Positions 22,454-33,600 of a DNA stretch of 64,000 nucleotides are shown here, in pieces. The notes under the pieces were generated by a model. The model was given only the letters and a program-made list of their open reading frames with translations. It had not been told where the DNA came from and did no database searches. The first letter of the stretch is position 1. Every line of letters starts with the position of its first letter. The DNA is taken from assembly GCA_023375675.1 (NCBI GenBank), contig JALQBC010000003.1:682001-746000 (forward strand), given 5' to 3'. Both the position numbers and the translations under genes were made by a program. This DNA is from Cytospora piceicola (lineage: Eukaryota > Ascomycota > Sordariomycetes > Diaporthales > Cytosporaceae).

Positions 22454-24125
22454 TCATCTCGATCCCTTGTGGTCATCCCAGCCCCACACCTGGGTCAGAT
22501 ATTTGCCCATGTTGACCCGTTTCGTCTTGAGCTCGGTCATCCACGGGTGCTCCAGCATCTTCCAGGGCATGCCACGGCGCTTGGGATTCTTCTCAAGACT
22601 AGAAGGAGATTCGGTCAGTAAGGCCAAAACGGTGCAAGTGTGGGGGAGGGGGGGGAACACTCCCGGGGGTACTCACCAGCTCTCGATAAAGTACTTGAAG
22701 TTGTCGCTCCAGAAGATGCCCGCATCCGGCTCGTCCTTGAGCTTGGGGATGGGCTGCTGGACGATATACGTCAGCAGGTCGATCAGGCCCGCCCGCGGCT
22801 GCATCTCGGTGCCGTCGGCCGGGAACGGGAACCTGTGCTGCGCCACCTCCAGCAGGGTGACGCCCGTGGACCACACGTCCGAGGTGATGGTGTACGTCTG
22901 CCCCGTGATCCGCTCGGGGGCCATGTAGTAGCTGGTGCCGATGAAGGTGTTGGCCTCGCCCTTGGTGCCGAAGTCGCCCGACACGCCGAAGTCGCACAGC
23001 TTGACCTCGCCGTTGCGGCACAGCAGGATGTTGGACGGCTTGATGTCCCGGTGCAGGATGCGCTTGGCCTCGAGGTAGGTCAGCCCCTGCAGGACGCCCT
23101 CGGCGATCTTGCCCAGGACCTTCTCGCCTGTGCGGCCGCCGAGCCGTTTTACCTCCTTGTAGATGCTATCCAGGGAGCCGCCCTCGCAGAACTCCATGGC
23201 GATGGAGATGGTGGCGGTCGCGGGGTCGAGGTAACCACCGTAGTACCTGCAGATGTGCTCCGACGCGCAGCCCTTGTTGAAGTTGATTTCTCGTAGAATT
23301 TGTTTCTTGATGTCCGGGTCGGGGTTGGTCGTTATTACCTAGACGGCCGGGTCAGTACTGCTCCTGTCGACACGTTGAGACTGTCCGGGCGGATGTTACC
23401 TTCAAGGCAAAGACTGTCTTTCCTCCCTTGAGCCTGCACCTCGTCACCGCACCACCAGCGCCCTCACCCAAGCTGCCGAGCTCGACGATGCGGCTCTCCA
23501 TGCTCACGATCCGCCAGCCCTCGTCGTCCAGGTCCTCCGCATCCATCGTCCTGGCCTTCTCCAGGGACATCTTATCGAACGAGGCCTCCAGGCCGTGCAT
23601 GCTGCCCTCCCGCTCCATGCCGACGCTCTCGCTGGCGTTGGAGTATATGGACCCCACGGCGCTCACGGGGTCCGGCGTGCCGTGCGGTTTTGCGCCGCCC
23701 AGGCCGTACTGCGACGCAAACGACAGGGCAGAGTACTGCGACCCCGCCGACGTGGGGTTGCTGCCGCGGCCGTCCAGCGGGCCGAAGCTCCCCGTGCGGC
23801 TGTGGGCCGCGCTGCTCTCGCTGCCCCCGCTGGCGCTCTGCCCCGGCTGCGCGCCCCGGCCGTGGGGCTGGTGCTCCTGGGGCGCGACGGTGCTGCCCAT
23901 GGGCGTGGCGAGGTGGAGGACGGGCAGGGGCGGCCGGGACGAGGGCACCTGCAGGGGCGGGCCGGCGGCGTTGCCGCCCACGGGCTTGACGTTGGGGGAC
24001 GGCGGTATGGCGAGGCCGAGGCGCGGGGCGCGGGCGCCGCCGTTCCTCGCGCCGGGGATGGCGGGCCGCAGGAGGGGTGCTGGTGCGTTCATCATGGGTA
24101 CGGGGTTCTGTGTCTGTGATAGCAT
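22454..24125 (-). CDS. MKK1: MAP kinase kinase of the cell-wall-integrity pathway (Mkk1/2 type)
   Basis: A dual-specificity kinase expected to phosphorylate the Slt2-type MAPK downstream of Bck1. Exons 24125-23400, 23338-22677 and 22598-22454 give 510 residues. The N-terminal 200 residues are proline/serine-rich and disordered, with [12 protein letters not shown], seen in Mkk homologues. The kinase domain has [11 protein letters not shown] (about 215), FALK with the ATP lysine (about 242), HRDIKPSN (about 336), DFGVSGDFG and the activation loop through GTSYYMAPE, then the Mkk-specific [27 protein letters not shown] and the C-terminal [17 protein letters not shown] branch point (24175-24180) and acceptor (24157-24156) lie just upstream of the chosen ATG, so a leader intron, possibly with a few extra upstream codons, is likely. 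Symbol by homology to yeast MKK1/MKK2. Confidence 0.92.
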
Positions 24126-24496
24126 GGGCACATGCGGCTCGCGAGATCTGGGAATCTGCGGCGGTGCCAGAGGCGTTAGCGGGCTGTTTTGTTGCAGGTC
24201 GGTAATATCTTTGAAAGAGGAGAAGCAGTTGCGGTGGCAAAGGCAAAGGTAATTACTGTTTACGAGGCCGACGGGGGGGGGGGGAGATGAGGCTAGGAGG
24301 AACAAAGGAGGCTCACGGTTGCGGCTGGCTCGCCGTTAGAGTTCCCCTGATCGTGCATCATGTGGTGAGGACCACCAGCAGGACGTCTAGACGGGCAACG
24401 ACTGATATATGGAGGTCGGCAGTGCCGGCAGAGCTGAACTGGAGCTTGTTGGTCGGAAAGGGGTGTAAGGAGCTGACGATCCTGGTAGGGCGTTTC

Positions 24497-24529
24497 GTCG
24501 GTGGTCGGTGGTCGGTGGTCGGTGGTCGG
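24497..24529. repeat. 7-bp tandem repeat GTCGGTG, about 4.7 copies
   Basis: Perfect consecutive copies of GTCGGTG in the MKK upstream region. Confidence 0.9.
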
Positions 24530-24948
24530 CCAACAAGCGGAGACAGACGGATGGGGTACAAGGAAAAGAAGTCGAGGGTAGAGAAAGAAGAGAGACAGAC
24601 AGGCACGCGTCTGGGTTTGTAGAGTGTTGTGGTATGTATGGGAGTGGTAATGTAATCCCTCTCGTTCTCCGAATGAAGCTCGCAAAGAAACGGTGATTGC
24701 CAGTACAGTGCTGCGGGCGGGCGTATGTCGGGTCGCGATGCAACGTTAGAAGACGTTAGTGACAGACGGGCTGTGTCGTTCGATGCGTGCGGGCGGGTCG
24801 TTTTGGCGGTTGGCCCAAATAATGGGGTATTCGGGATTGTATTGACTTTTGACTGTGTCTGACAGAGCTGAGAGAGGACTGACTGCAAGCAAATGACTGC
24901 AACAACAACAACGACAGAAACAGCAGTAACAACAATGAATAAAGAAGA

Positions 24949-25039
24949 ACAATGACAATGACAATGACAATGACAAAAGGGACCTTCTGATAAGGTTGAA
25001 GAGAGAAAAGAGAGGTGTCCAAGGTGTCCAAGGTGTCCA
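24949..25039. repeat. Two short tandem repeats: ACAATG and AGGTGTCCA
   Basis: ACAATG runs at 24949-24976 (about 4.7 copies) and AGGTGTCCA at 25013-25039 (3 copies), both in the MKK upstream region. Confidence 0.85.
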
Positions 25040-25578
25040 AAGGTTGTCAATGTTGTCAGGGTCGGAGGGTTGGGTTGGAATAGCGGCACACACAACGGGT
25101 GGCGGAGGGGTTTCCCCTGCTCAGGCGCCCTGGCAGCCCTGGCAGGCCTGGCTGGCCTTGGTAAAGTGGTAAAGTAGAGATGCACAGTAGACACTGGCCA
25201 CTGGACCCGGGTGGATACCGTATGCCCTGTCCAATGTGATGAGCCTGTGAGCAATACGCAGGGATTCCAGGGTTCAGAGGCGGGGAACAACAACTGGGGA
25301 ATTCTTTGCTGCTCAACCTGTCGCATCCGTCAAATCGTCCTCCAACAATATCTGACAATCTGGGCCGGCGCCTGTTGATACGGTATCTCGGTATTGAACC
25401 CAATTGCTTATCGTATAATGTACGTATGTATGTATGTATGTAAGTATATACATACGTCAGGACTAATGAGGGACCTACTAGAGTAAGTAAGCAGGTAAGA
25501 CAAAGCTGCAATTTGAGCCCGCAGGAAGAACAATTGTGTGTTATCCGTAATCCGTGACCGCCACTCAGGGATGCTTCT

Positions 25579-25626
25579 CTGTCTGTCTATCTGTCTGTCT
25601 GTCTATCTGTCTGTCTGTCTGTCTGT
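25579..25626. repeat. CTGT/CTAT tetranucleotide microsatellite
   Basis: About 12 consecutive tetranucleotides, mostly CTGT with two CTAT variants. Confidence 0.95.
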
Positions 25627-26639
25627 ATTTCTGTGCCTTGTCACTGCCACTGCCACTGCCCTGCCACTGCAATAGATTAAAAGAAAGAGAAAAAAACACA
25701 GCCCAGCCCAGCCCGTCCCAGACGGATGGACCGATATGCTTCTTTGCGAACCACCTGCATGCATGTCGCTTGGGAGAGCCAACTCCGACTTTGGGGGCCA
25801 ATACAGACACAGACGTGCATACATACTTGAATATCTACTGTGTTAGATGGGATGATTAGTCTGCCGTACAACCTTGTCTAAGACATGCTGATATGGTAAA
25901 TTAGATATGCAGTCATGTACATACAAATACATGCATCGACCGGAAACACGGCTGAAATTCCCCGCCGCGGAGAACGACACATCCCAAAATGAACGAACCC
26001 CAGAGGTCAGACTGACTGTGCATCATCATCAGCAAACGAGCCTGTAAAGTCGTGCATTGGCAGCAAAACAGAAAGAGGAAAAAAAGACACCAAATGGTGT
26101 TGTGGACTTTCTGTTGGCCATTGTAAATGTGACGGTGTGTGATGGACAACCTCGGTCTTGCATACTCTACCTAGTTTAGGTACCGCATAAGGTTCATGGA
26201 GCCCCAATAATCAGTCACCATTGGAACCACCCGCATATTGAAGAGATAATTACCAGATTACATAGTACTCTCCCATGGAAAAAGGAAAGAAAACAAGAAG
26301 GGCCTCAACGCCTCTCTCACTGTGTACTGTGTACTATGTAGCAACCATCATCTGAAACCTTGTACATGTGCCAACCTCATTCCACTCCAAGCGCGCGTGT
26401 GCGTTAGCCTTGCGCTTAACCCCCTGCACTCCGCACGTATTGGCCATCACCTTTTTCAAGGTCCACTTTATTTTCTTCAGTTACATTTTCATACCAGACT
26501 TTTTCCCCGGGCAAAAAAGGAAACCAATCCACGAGACCCGCCAACTACGTACGACGCTCGTATACTTGTTGTATCCTTGTGAGGGCAACCTGGAGATAAA
26601 ACCACCCCAGTATTGCTTCACCCACTATCAACGCGGAGA

Positions 26640-28436
26640 ATGCCGTCACGGACGAAGAAGGCAGCCCCTGAGGCTGCGGTGGATCCGTCCTCATCTGAGT
26701 CTGAGCCTCAGTCTGGCGTCGATGTTGTCGACAGTGAGGGCAGCGACAGTGATGGCAGCAACGATGAGAGCGGGAGTGATGATGCCAGTGGGAGTGGAAG
26801 CGATGAGGAGGATTCGGATTCTCTCGACAGCAGCGCGCCTCGAAAGAGACGCAGGGTCTCACCAGGGTTGGATGACGAGGAGGAGGACGAGGACGAGGAT
26901 GACGAGGACCTGCCAAAGGCACCGCTACCCGTCTCGTTCAGTGCGCCTTCACGCATAAGGAAGGCTCCGGCTGCGGGCACAACAACCCAGGCGCCCGTCG
27001 CTGAGGTCACTGCCCCTAAAAACGATACGATAATTCGACCGACCACCGTTCCTCTGGATCTAAACACGACGTTTGAGTCTCTGCAGGTCCGGCCATGGCT
27101 GGTACAGTCACTGGCAAACATGGCTATCATGAGGCCTACGGGGATTCAAAAGGGTTGTATCCCCGAGATTCTCAAGGGCCGGGACTGCATCGGTGGCAGC
27201 AGGACCGGTTCGGGAAAGACGGTCGCCTTCGCCGTTCCCATCCTCCAGAAATGGGCCGAAGATCCATCTGCCATCTTCGCACTTGTCTTGACACCCACAC
27301 GGTAAGTCAAACCCAAGGGGGGGATATCGAATATTACGGGGCCGCAGACGCTAACATATCGACACGATAGTGAACTGGCACTGCAGATCTTCGAGCAGTT
27401 CAAGGCCATCTCGTCACCGCAGACCTTCAAGGCCGTGCTCATCACCGGCGGCGCCGACATGCGGGCCCAAGCCATCGCCCTGGCAGAGCGCCCCCACGTC
27501 GTCATCGCCACGCCGGGCCGCCTGGCAGACCACATCCGCACCTCGGGCGAGGACACGGTGTGCGGCCTCCGCCGGGCCCGGTTCCTCGTGCTCGACGAGG
27601 CCGACCGGCTGCTCGCGGCCGGCGGGCCGGGCAGCATGCTCCCGGACGTCGAGCAGTGCCTGGACGCGCTCCCGCCGTCGTCGGAGCGGCAGACGCTCCT
27701 CTTCACGGCCACGGTGACGCCCGAGGTGCGCGCGCTCAAGGAGATGCCGCGCCGGCCGGGCCGGCCGCCCGTGTTCGTGTGCGAGGCGGACGCCGAGGCC
27801 ATGGCCGTCCCGCCCTCGCTCCGGCAGATGCACGTGCAGGTGCCCGTGACGCACCGCGAGCACTACCTGCACGTGTTCCTGCTCACCGAGGCCAACCGGG
27901 ACAGGTCCGCCATCGTCTTCTGCAACCGCACCGACACCGCCACCTACCTGCACCACCTCCTCCACCTGCTCGGCCACGGCGTCACCTCGCTGCACTCGCG
28001 GCTGCCCCAGCGCCAGCGCACCGACAGCCTCGGGCGCTTCCGCGCCGCCGCCGCCCGCATCCTGGTCGCCACCGACGTCGCCGCCCGCGGCCTCGACATC
28101 CCCGAGGTCGGCCTGGTCGTCAACTACGACCTCCCGCGCGACCCGGACGTGTACATCCACAGGGTCGGGCGGACGGCGCGCGCGGGCCGCAAGGGCGACG
28201 CCGTCACGTTCGTCGGGCAGAGGGACGTGGACCTGGTGCTCGCCATCGAGGAGAGGGTCGGCCGGCAGATGGTCAAGTGGGAGGAGGAGGGCGTCAACCT
28301 GGAGACGAGGGTCATCCGCGACGCGCTCAAGGTCGTCGGCGAGAAGAAGAGGGAGGCGCTGCTGGACATCGAGGAGGACAGGGAGGTCGGCAGCAAGAAG
28401 AAGAGGGGCAAGGTGAGGCTCAGGGCCGAGGCGTGA
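26640..28436 (+). CDS. DBP8: DEAD-box ATP-dependent RNA helicase Dbp8 (DDX49 family)
   Basis: A nucleolar RNA helicase acting in 18S rRNA maturation / 40S assembly in the yeast family. Exons 26640-27301 and 27371-28436 give 575 residues; the intron (GTAAGT...GATAG) splits the Arg of PTRELA. The N-terminal 140 residues are an acidic serine-rich extension. Core motifs: Q motif [12 protein letters not shown], motif I SRTGSGKT (about 187; usual first residue is A), PTREL, GG, TPGRL, DEAD (about 295), TAT in place of [20 protein letters not shown]. The C-terminus is lysine-rich. The start ATG at 26640 has GAGAATGCC context; frame upstream opens only through a TTG. Exon 2 is much richer in G/C than exon 1. 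Dbp8 rather than another DEAD protein is supported by the [19 protein letters not shown] and EERVGRQM segments. Confidence 0.9.
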
Positions 28437-28770
28437 GTGAAAGGCTGGGGGAGGATGGTCGTCTGCTTGTTTACGATATACTGCTAGACATGGCCCTCGA
28501 GGTAGGGAGGCCATGGGAGTTTATCTACCTTTCAAGAGAATGTTCCATGAGAATATGTACAGAAGTCCAAGGTGCCACAGCTATTGTCGATGAGCCGTAT
28601 ACAGGTTATATGTTAACCACACGGTCTGCCAAGCTCATCTTGACCCGCGCCGCCGCCGATTTTCGTCCCAACTCCCAACTCCAAACTCACCCACGGACGG
28701 CGGCACGTGTCCCCCAGCTTCACCTCACTGGCGGCCCTTATAAACAAACCACTTCTCTGGTTCCATCACC
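28437..28770. other. DBP8 3' flank
   Basis: No gene or motif seen between the DBP8 stop codon and the tRNA-like unit. Confidence 0.5.
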
Positions 28771-29045
28771 GGGCGGTGGTGTAGTGGTCAAGGCACTTCA
28801 CCCCTAATCAATGCGCCACCGCCCTGGACGCCTGAGTTCGAGCCACCCAATATTATTCCTCCGAAGACGTGACAGTGTCCGCCACCCTGTACAGGGAGCG
28901 TGTCTACGGCGTTCTAGGAGTTGATTATCACCGGGGGGCCCCCGCCCCCCGAGCCACCCAATGTTAACCCTCGAGGCCTGGGTGAAGCTCCCTCTCGGAG
29001 ACAGAGATGTAGGCCGCGCAAATGCGCGGCCGAACTCTTTTTGCC
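28771..29045 (+). mobile_element. tRNA-derived SINE-like unit (candidate Pol III transcription unit)
   Basis: The sequence begins with an A-box-like TGGTGTAGTGG (28777-28787) and has a B-box-like AGTTCGAGCC (28835-28844) at normal spacing for tRNA-type promoters. GGGCGGTGG (28771-28779) pairs with CCACCGCCC (28816-28824), which prevents a normal cloverleaf, so it is not a functional tRNA. About 200 bp downstream, a 9-bp perfect stem GGCCGCGCA/TGCGCGGCC (29012-29031) is followed by CTCTTTTT, a possible Pol III terminator. CGAGCCACCCAAT, starting inside the B box, recurs almost exactly at 28951. Boundaries and family are uncertain; other genome copies would be needed to prove a SINE. Confidence 0.5.
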
Positions 29046-30635
29046 TTGCCTTCCTTTTTTGCTTTTATTTATTTGGGTTCTGTTTCTCCTCCCATTCTTG
29101 TGCCTCCTTCGTCTCTTGAAGACTTGCTACGGGTGTCCTTGATATTGACTACCTTGCCCTTCGTAAATGCATAGAGAGGCTACAAGTTATTGCTGTAATG
29201 CCATCTGACCAGACACACTTGGGCACGCCATACCTAAACATAGCCATCAATATACAGAACACAAACACAAAACACAGTTCAAACGTGCACCGTGATACAC
29301 GGGCATAGGTCAAGAGCTCCGATGTCCCTACCCTCTGCCGTCTGAGACTTGTCAGAGAATCAGATCGTCACTGACGGCAGCTCAAATAGGGTCAGGGGAG
29401 TGGTGCGGTCTTGAGCCCCCAAACTCTGAAACTTACCCCCTTCGTGGGGGCTGGAAGGGTGTAGCAATGACATGCATGACACGTTGCTCCATCCCCCCCT
29501 GGGTGGTTTGAGCCCTTAGACTCAGGCAGGAACGCGGCGTAGGGCTGAAAAGGGGAGGGATGATTACTGACGAATAGCATCGACATCTTGAAGATGTTAT
29601 GTTTCCCAATGTTCTGTGCCTCTGTCAGAGAGTATGTATGTACGCAGCTGTATGGCTGGGCACCGACGGGATATCCTTAGCCGCGGCATGATTCTAATTA
29701 CAAATTTACATACAAACATGCCCCTTCCCCAGCCGCCGATCATACGAACAATGGCAAAGGGCTGGTATGGAGGTGGTCTAGAACTGTCGGGGGATCTGAC
29801 AAGGGGACGGCCACGATTGCGGTGGTCCAACCTCATTTCCGTGATATTAGAACGATACCTCGACAGGGCCTTGGAAGGGTCTAGTTCGACATGCTCCCAA
29901 CGCAAAACCAACAGACACGAGACCAGATGGGCGCCCAACATAGATGGGTGGAGGGTGAAGGGTGGTGGGGGGGCCGGCGTGACATGAACCCTTGGAAGTC
30001 ACTTTCAAACACGGCCGTGTCACGAGAGCATGAGCAGATTGCGGAGCGCCGTCGTCACGCAACGAGCCTCGCGATGCACACAGTACAAGAAGCCGTTTGC
30101 GTGTCGGGCGGCGGCCTGGCGATGTGATAGAATTGATGGCGACGGAAATTGCACCATCTCACGATCGGCTGGATAACCCCCCCAAGCTGTGTGGCCTAAC
30201 GTACCGGAAAACCATTAACCGCGATGAGCACCCAATCTGCCAATCTCCGGGCCGCCTGGTCCCAAGGACAAAAAGAGAGTTTAGTCCTTTGTCCCGAACG
30301 GTGTTAGTGTGAAGCTGCCTTGTCAAGGTTTAGGGGTCCGTTGCGTCACCGCAGAACGAATAAGACTTTCACATGTGCTCTCTCTCTCTCTCTCGCTCTC
30401 GACATCGATGTCATTATACTCTATACCCGGTGCCTCGGGCTGGTGGGTGCTTGCCGACTGCTGTGGTGCCGAGCTACCGTAGCGCCGTGCCGACAGGGAT
30501 TGGGCGGACGGGTCCCCATACCACCGAGATGTCCGCGAGATATCACCCTTGTGTCTACTGACTGGTATACGGTAGGAACTCTAAAAGAGGATCGACCACA
30601 ATCCCTCGACGAATATCCGCATTTATTCTGAGCTC

Positions 30636-30666
<31 letters not shown>

Positions 30667-33600
30667 GGAGTATAGCCTGCCTGCCAGGCCTGCCTGCACA
30701 ACCTGTTTTGTATAACAGGGCCGGGCTAAAATGATAGGCGCGCCGATTGTGAGCTTGCACAGCAGGGCCTGCCTGGGAGATGTTCCTCGAAAAGTGAGAC
30801 CTCGATAATGGAGACCAAATATGGCAAGTACAGCCAATATTGATGCCCGGCAGGTGATTGATTGTCTTCCTACAGCTGAGTGAGTGTAAGACTACATGTG
30901 CAGCCTGGTGCGACCTCGTGGACTGAGTAAGGCCAAAAGCCTCCCGAGTTTTGGACGATGGAACAGGTTCGGCCTCACGGTAAGGTCGACGGCTCTGGGG
31001 GTCCCGCAAATCGCTGTCCCTTATGCACGTCTGAGGGATATACCTCAACTCGCCTCCTCGCGACACGACCATGGCGAAGTGCATGCTACCGTTCCGCCTA
31101 CGATGTGATGCAACGGGCAGCCCCGGTTGAAACCCCCAAGGCTCAGCTCGTTCGTCATTCAAGTGTTTTGGCTTTCTTCAGTATGCAGGTCGCAAAGGTC
31201 CTCCGCCCGCCGGGTGTGCGCCCAGGGAGCAAAAGTGCACTAGGCATCAACTCACCAAGCCGGCACGCCGCACGCCGCCGACAAATGGCGGGCTCGGCGT
31301 CCCAAGCCACCTTCACCAGACAGGCGAAGCGAAGCGGTAGCATTCAATCACATAGGCCCTCGCCTATCTCGTAGCAGCTGTAGGTATGTGCCACCACCCG
31401 AATCACATCACACGTGCCCCGGTCCCGTCACTTGTCAGGTCGTCCACTAGGACAGAACCTAAAGTGTCGGTGTGGGGGCTACACATATACTGTACTGCAG
31501 CAATGTTATGTATGTAAGCCCCAGGCACCACGGGACCAAGACTCGCAGCAAATGAAACACACACGTACATAAAAAAACACGCATACGTGCTTTCGTGCTT
31601 GCTTTCACACATCCAAATCCTCCCGCAGCAACGCTCCTGCTACGTTGCGTGCTCCCGCTGGGGCGCATGCGCGTCAGCCTCTCGTGTGCCGTGCTGACCG
31701 GCTTACTTTGCGAGCGTGCGTGCGTGCGTGCGTACGTGCCTGCTCTACAAGGAGAACTGCTGGTCATGGCAGGGAGGGGGAGAGGAGAGGGGACGGGTCA
31801 GGATCATCAGCCTTATGGGTGGGTCCCGGTCCGTGAGAGCTGATAGCTGATAAGGTCCGGACATAATCATGGCCCACCGGCCGATAAAACCATCGGTACC
31901 GTCTCGGGAGCGAGAATGTTCCTGACTCTTCGTCCCATGGACGACGGTCCATGATCCATCAGCTACGTAATGCCGGCACGACAGGGCCGCCACTCATCAC
32001 CTGTCAACACCCCCAGGACCCCCTCGACATATCCAGGTGCCAGCGTCTTACCTGCCTGTCAGTACCTATGTACAGTATCTCCATTTTTGCGCGCCGCCGG
32101 TCCGAAAGTCTGGCCCAGTGGCCGAAGACGGCGTGGTGTAGAATCTTGTTCTGGCGTGAGCATGTGTTTTGGGGCCTCGAAGGTTCGGTGCCTCGGTAAC
32201 AGGCATTCGGGACGCCTTCCCATAACCGAAGCCCGGTCGCCTCCTCCTTAGTCAGCTAGGTTTTTTTTCTTCGATTCCGTCACTTCGTCCTAGCTCGCGA
32301 GCGGGAGAGTAGCTCCAGACGGCGTGACGAAGGCCAGGGTCGACCCAGCTTGTCGGGCGCCCGGATCTGGTGGCGGTGGTGTGGCTTTTTGTCTGTCCAG
32401 TTTTGTCCTTGTCGGGTAGGGGAGCAGAACCGACGCCGCGAATACTGTATACGCGGGTAGCAGGCATGAAGCTCAGGACACTACTGTTATAGTTCGTGGC
32501 GGCAGGATGAGTATGTCTCGGAAGAGGAGAGTCACCGGGTACGGAGTCAAGGTGCCACCCGGATCCGTACTGTACCTGCGCAGGAGAATGAGCCCCGTGG
32601 CTCTGTCCCCAGGAGCGGTCACGATAATTATGCGGCCTGGTGAGTACCTAGGTATGGCTCACGAGAACCACCCGTCGCGTCGGGACGGACGGCGGAGTTG
32701 CACCTCCTCCCTCCAGCGGGTCAGTTGGACAGTTGAATTAGGTACTCAGGGTACTGTGGTACCAGGCAGTCAGTCACACACGGGCCACTAACGCTGTCAG
32801 AACGTATTCCTCTCTCTGCTACTGGTACTGTGACTGCAGGTGGGACAGACCTCTTGATAGTGTGAGCTCAGCCCCAAATGCGTATTTCGCTTCGGTAGAT
32901 TTACCTTTTCTTGCGAAACGCAATACGACGCGCATCCCACAACTAATGCCCGGGGTAGCATGTGCAGGAGCGAATGCGCATGTCCATATCATCGTGATGT
33001 GTTAGACCTCTCAACTCGCTGCGTGGCCACATGGGCTCCACGGGCGATGGAAGTACCTAGGTAGTGTAACAGTGTACATGACAGACGCGCCGAACGACGA
33101 CGGAGACCCTGTGAAGTCTAGATTGAGTTACGATGGGGACTGTCAGGAAACGCACTGGCCTCTTTGCGGCTACTAGTGGAGACGGTGGGAAAATTCTCCC
33201 AGGAGCGGGTGGATGTGTCAGGGAGGAATTTTTCCTCTGGCCGACGAAAGAAAAAGAAGAAGAAAAATTACTACTCTCGAGTCCCGACTATACAAATTCG
33301 CCGATGTACAATCGGCTGAATTCCGATATTTGGGCGAAAAGGGCCCTGAGGCTGCAATAGCAGTTTGGAAAAAGCCGATCCGCTTTGTCATTTGCTTGGC
33401 CTCCATTTACAGTAGGGCTCGTCGGTGTCAGCGTCGGTGAAAAGGCGGAGGTAGGAGATTAGATGCAAAAAGGTCATCGATAGGTCTGGTGTCGCCATGG
33501 TCGATAATTAATATTGATGGATGGTTGCTAGGAAATGCCAAATGCATAAAACGTTGATTAGGAATCACAGTGCGCATGCATGCATGTGTGCCTCTGGATG

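Larger units (their letters stand above)
24126..26639. promoter_or_regulatory. 2.5-kb divergent upstream region MKK1 / DBP8
   Basis: Long shared upstream region with no gene. It contains the inferred MKK leader intron end (24156), a G run at about 24277-24286, CT/GA-rich tracts and several tandem repeats listed separately. Frames up to 322 codons on the minus strand (24358-25326) are low-complexity and overlap the leader; no domain is seen. Confidence 0.5.

Noticed and set aside
27414..28514. 366-codon frame antisense to DBP8
   Set aside because: It is the complement of a GC-rich DEAD-box exon; the sense strand carries all helicase motifs.
28771..28848. Functional tRNA gene
   Set aside because: A- and B-box motifs are present but the acceptor and anticodon arms cannot pair; a competing hairpin forms instead. 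No other tRNA was found in the window.
30623..31162. 179-codon minus-strand frame
   Set aside because: Ends in a serine run that is the translated TGC microsatellite; no conserved features elsewhere.
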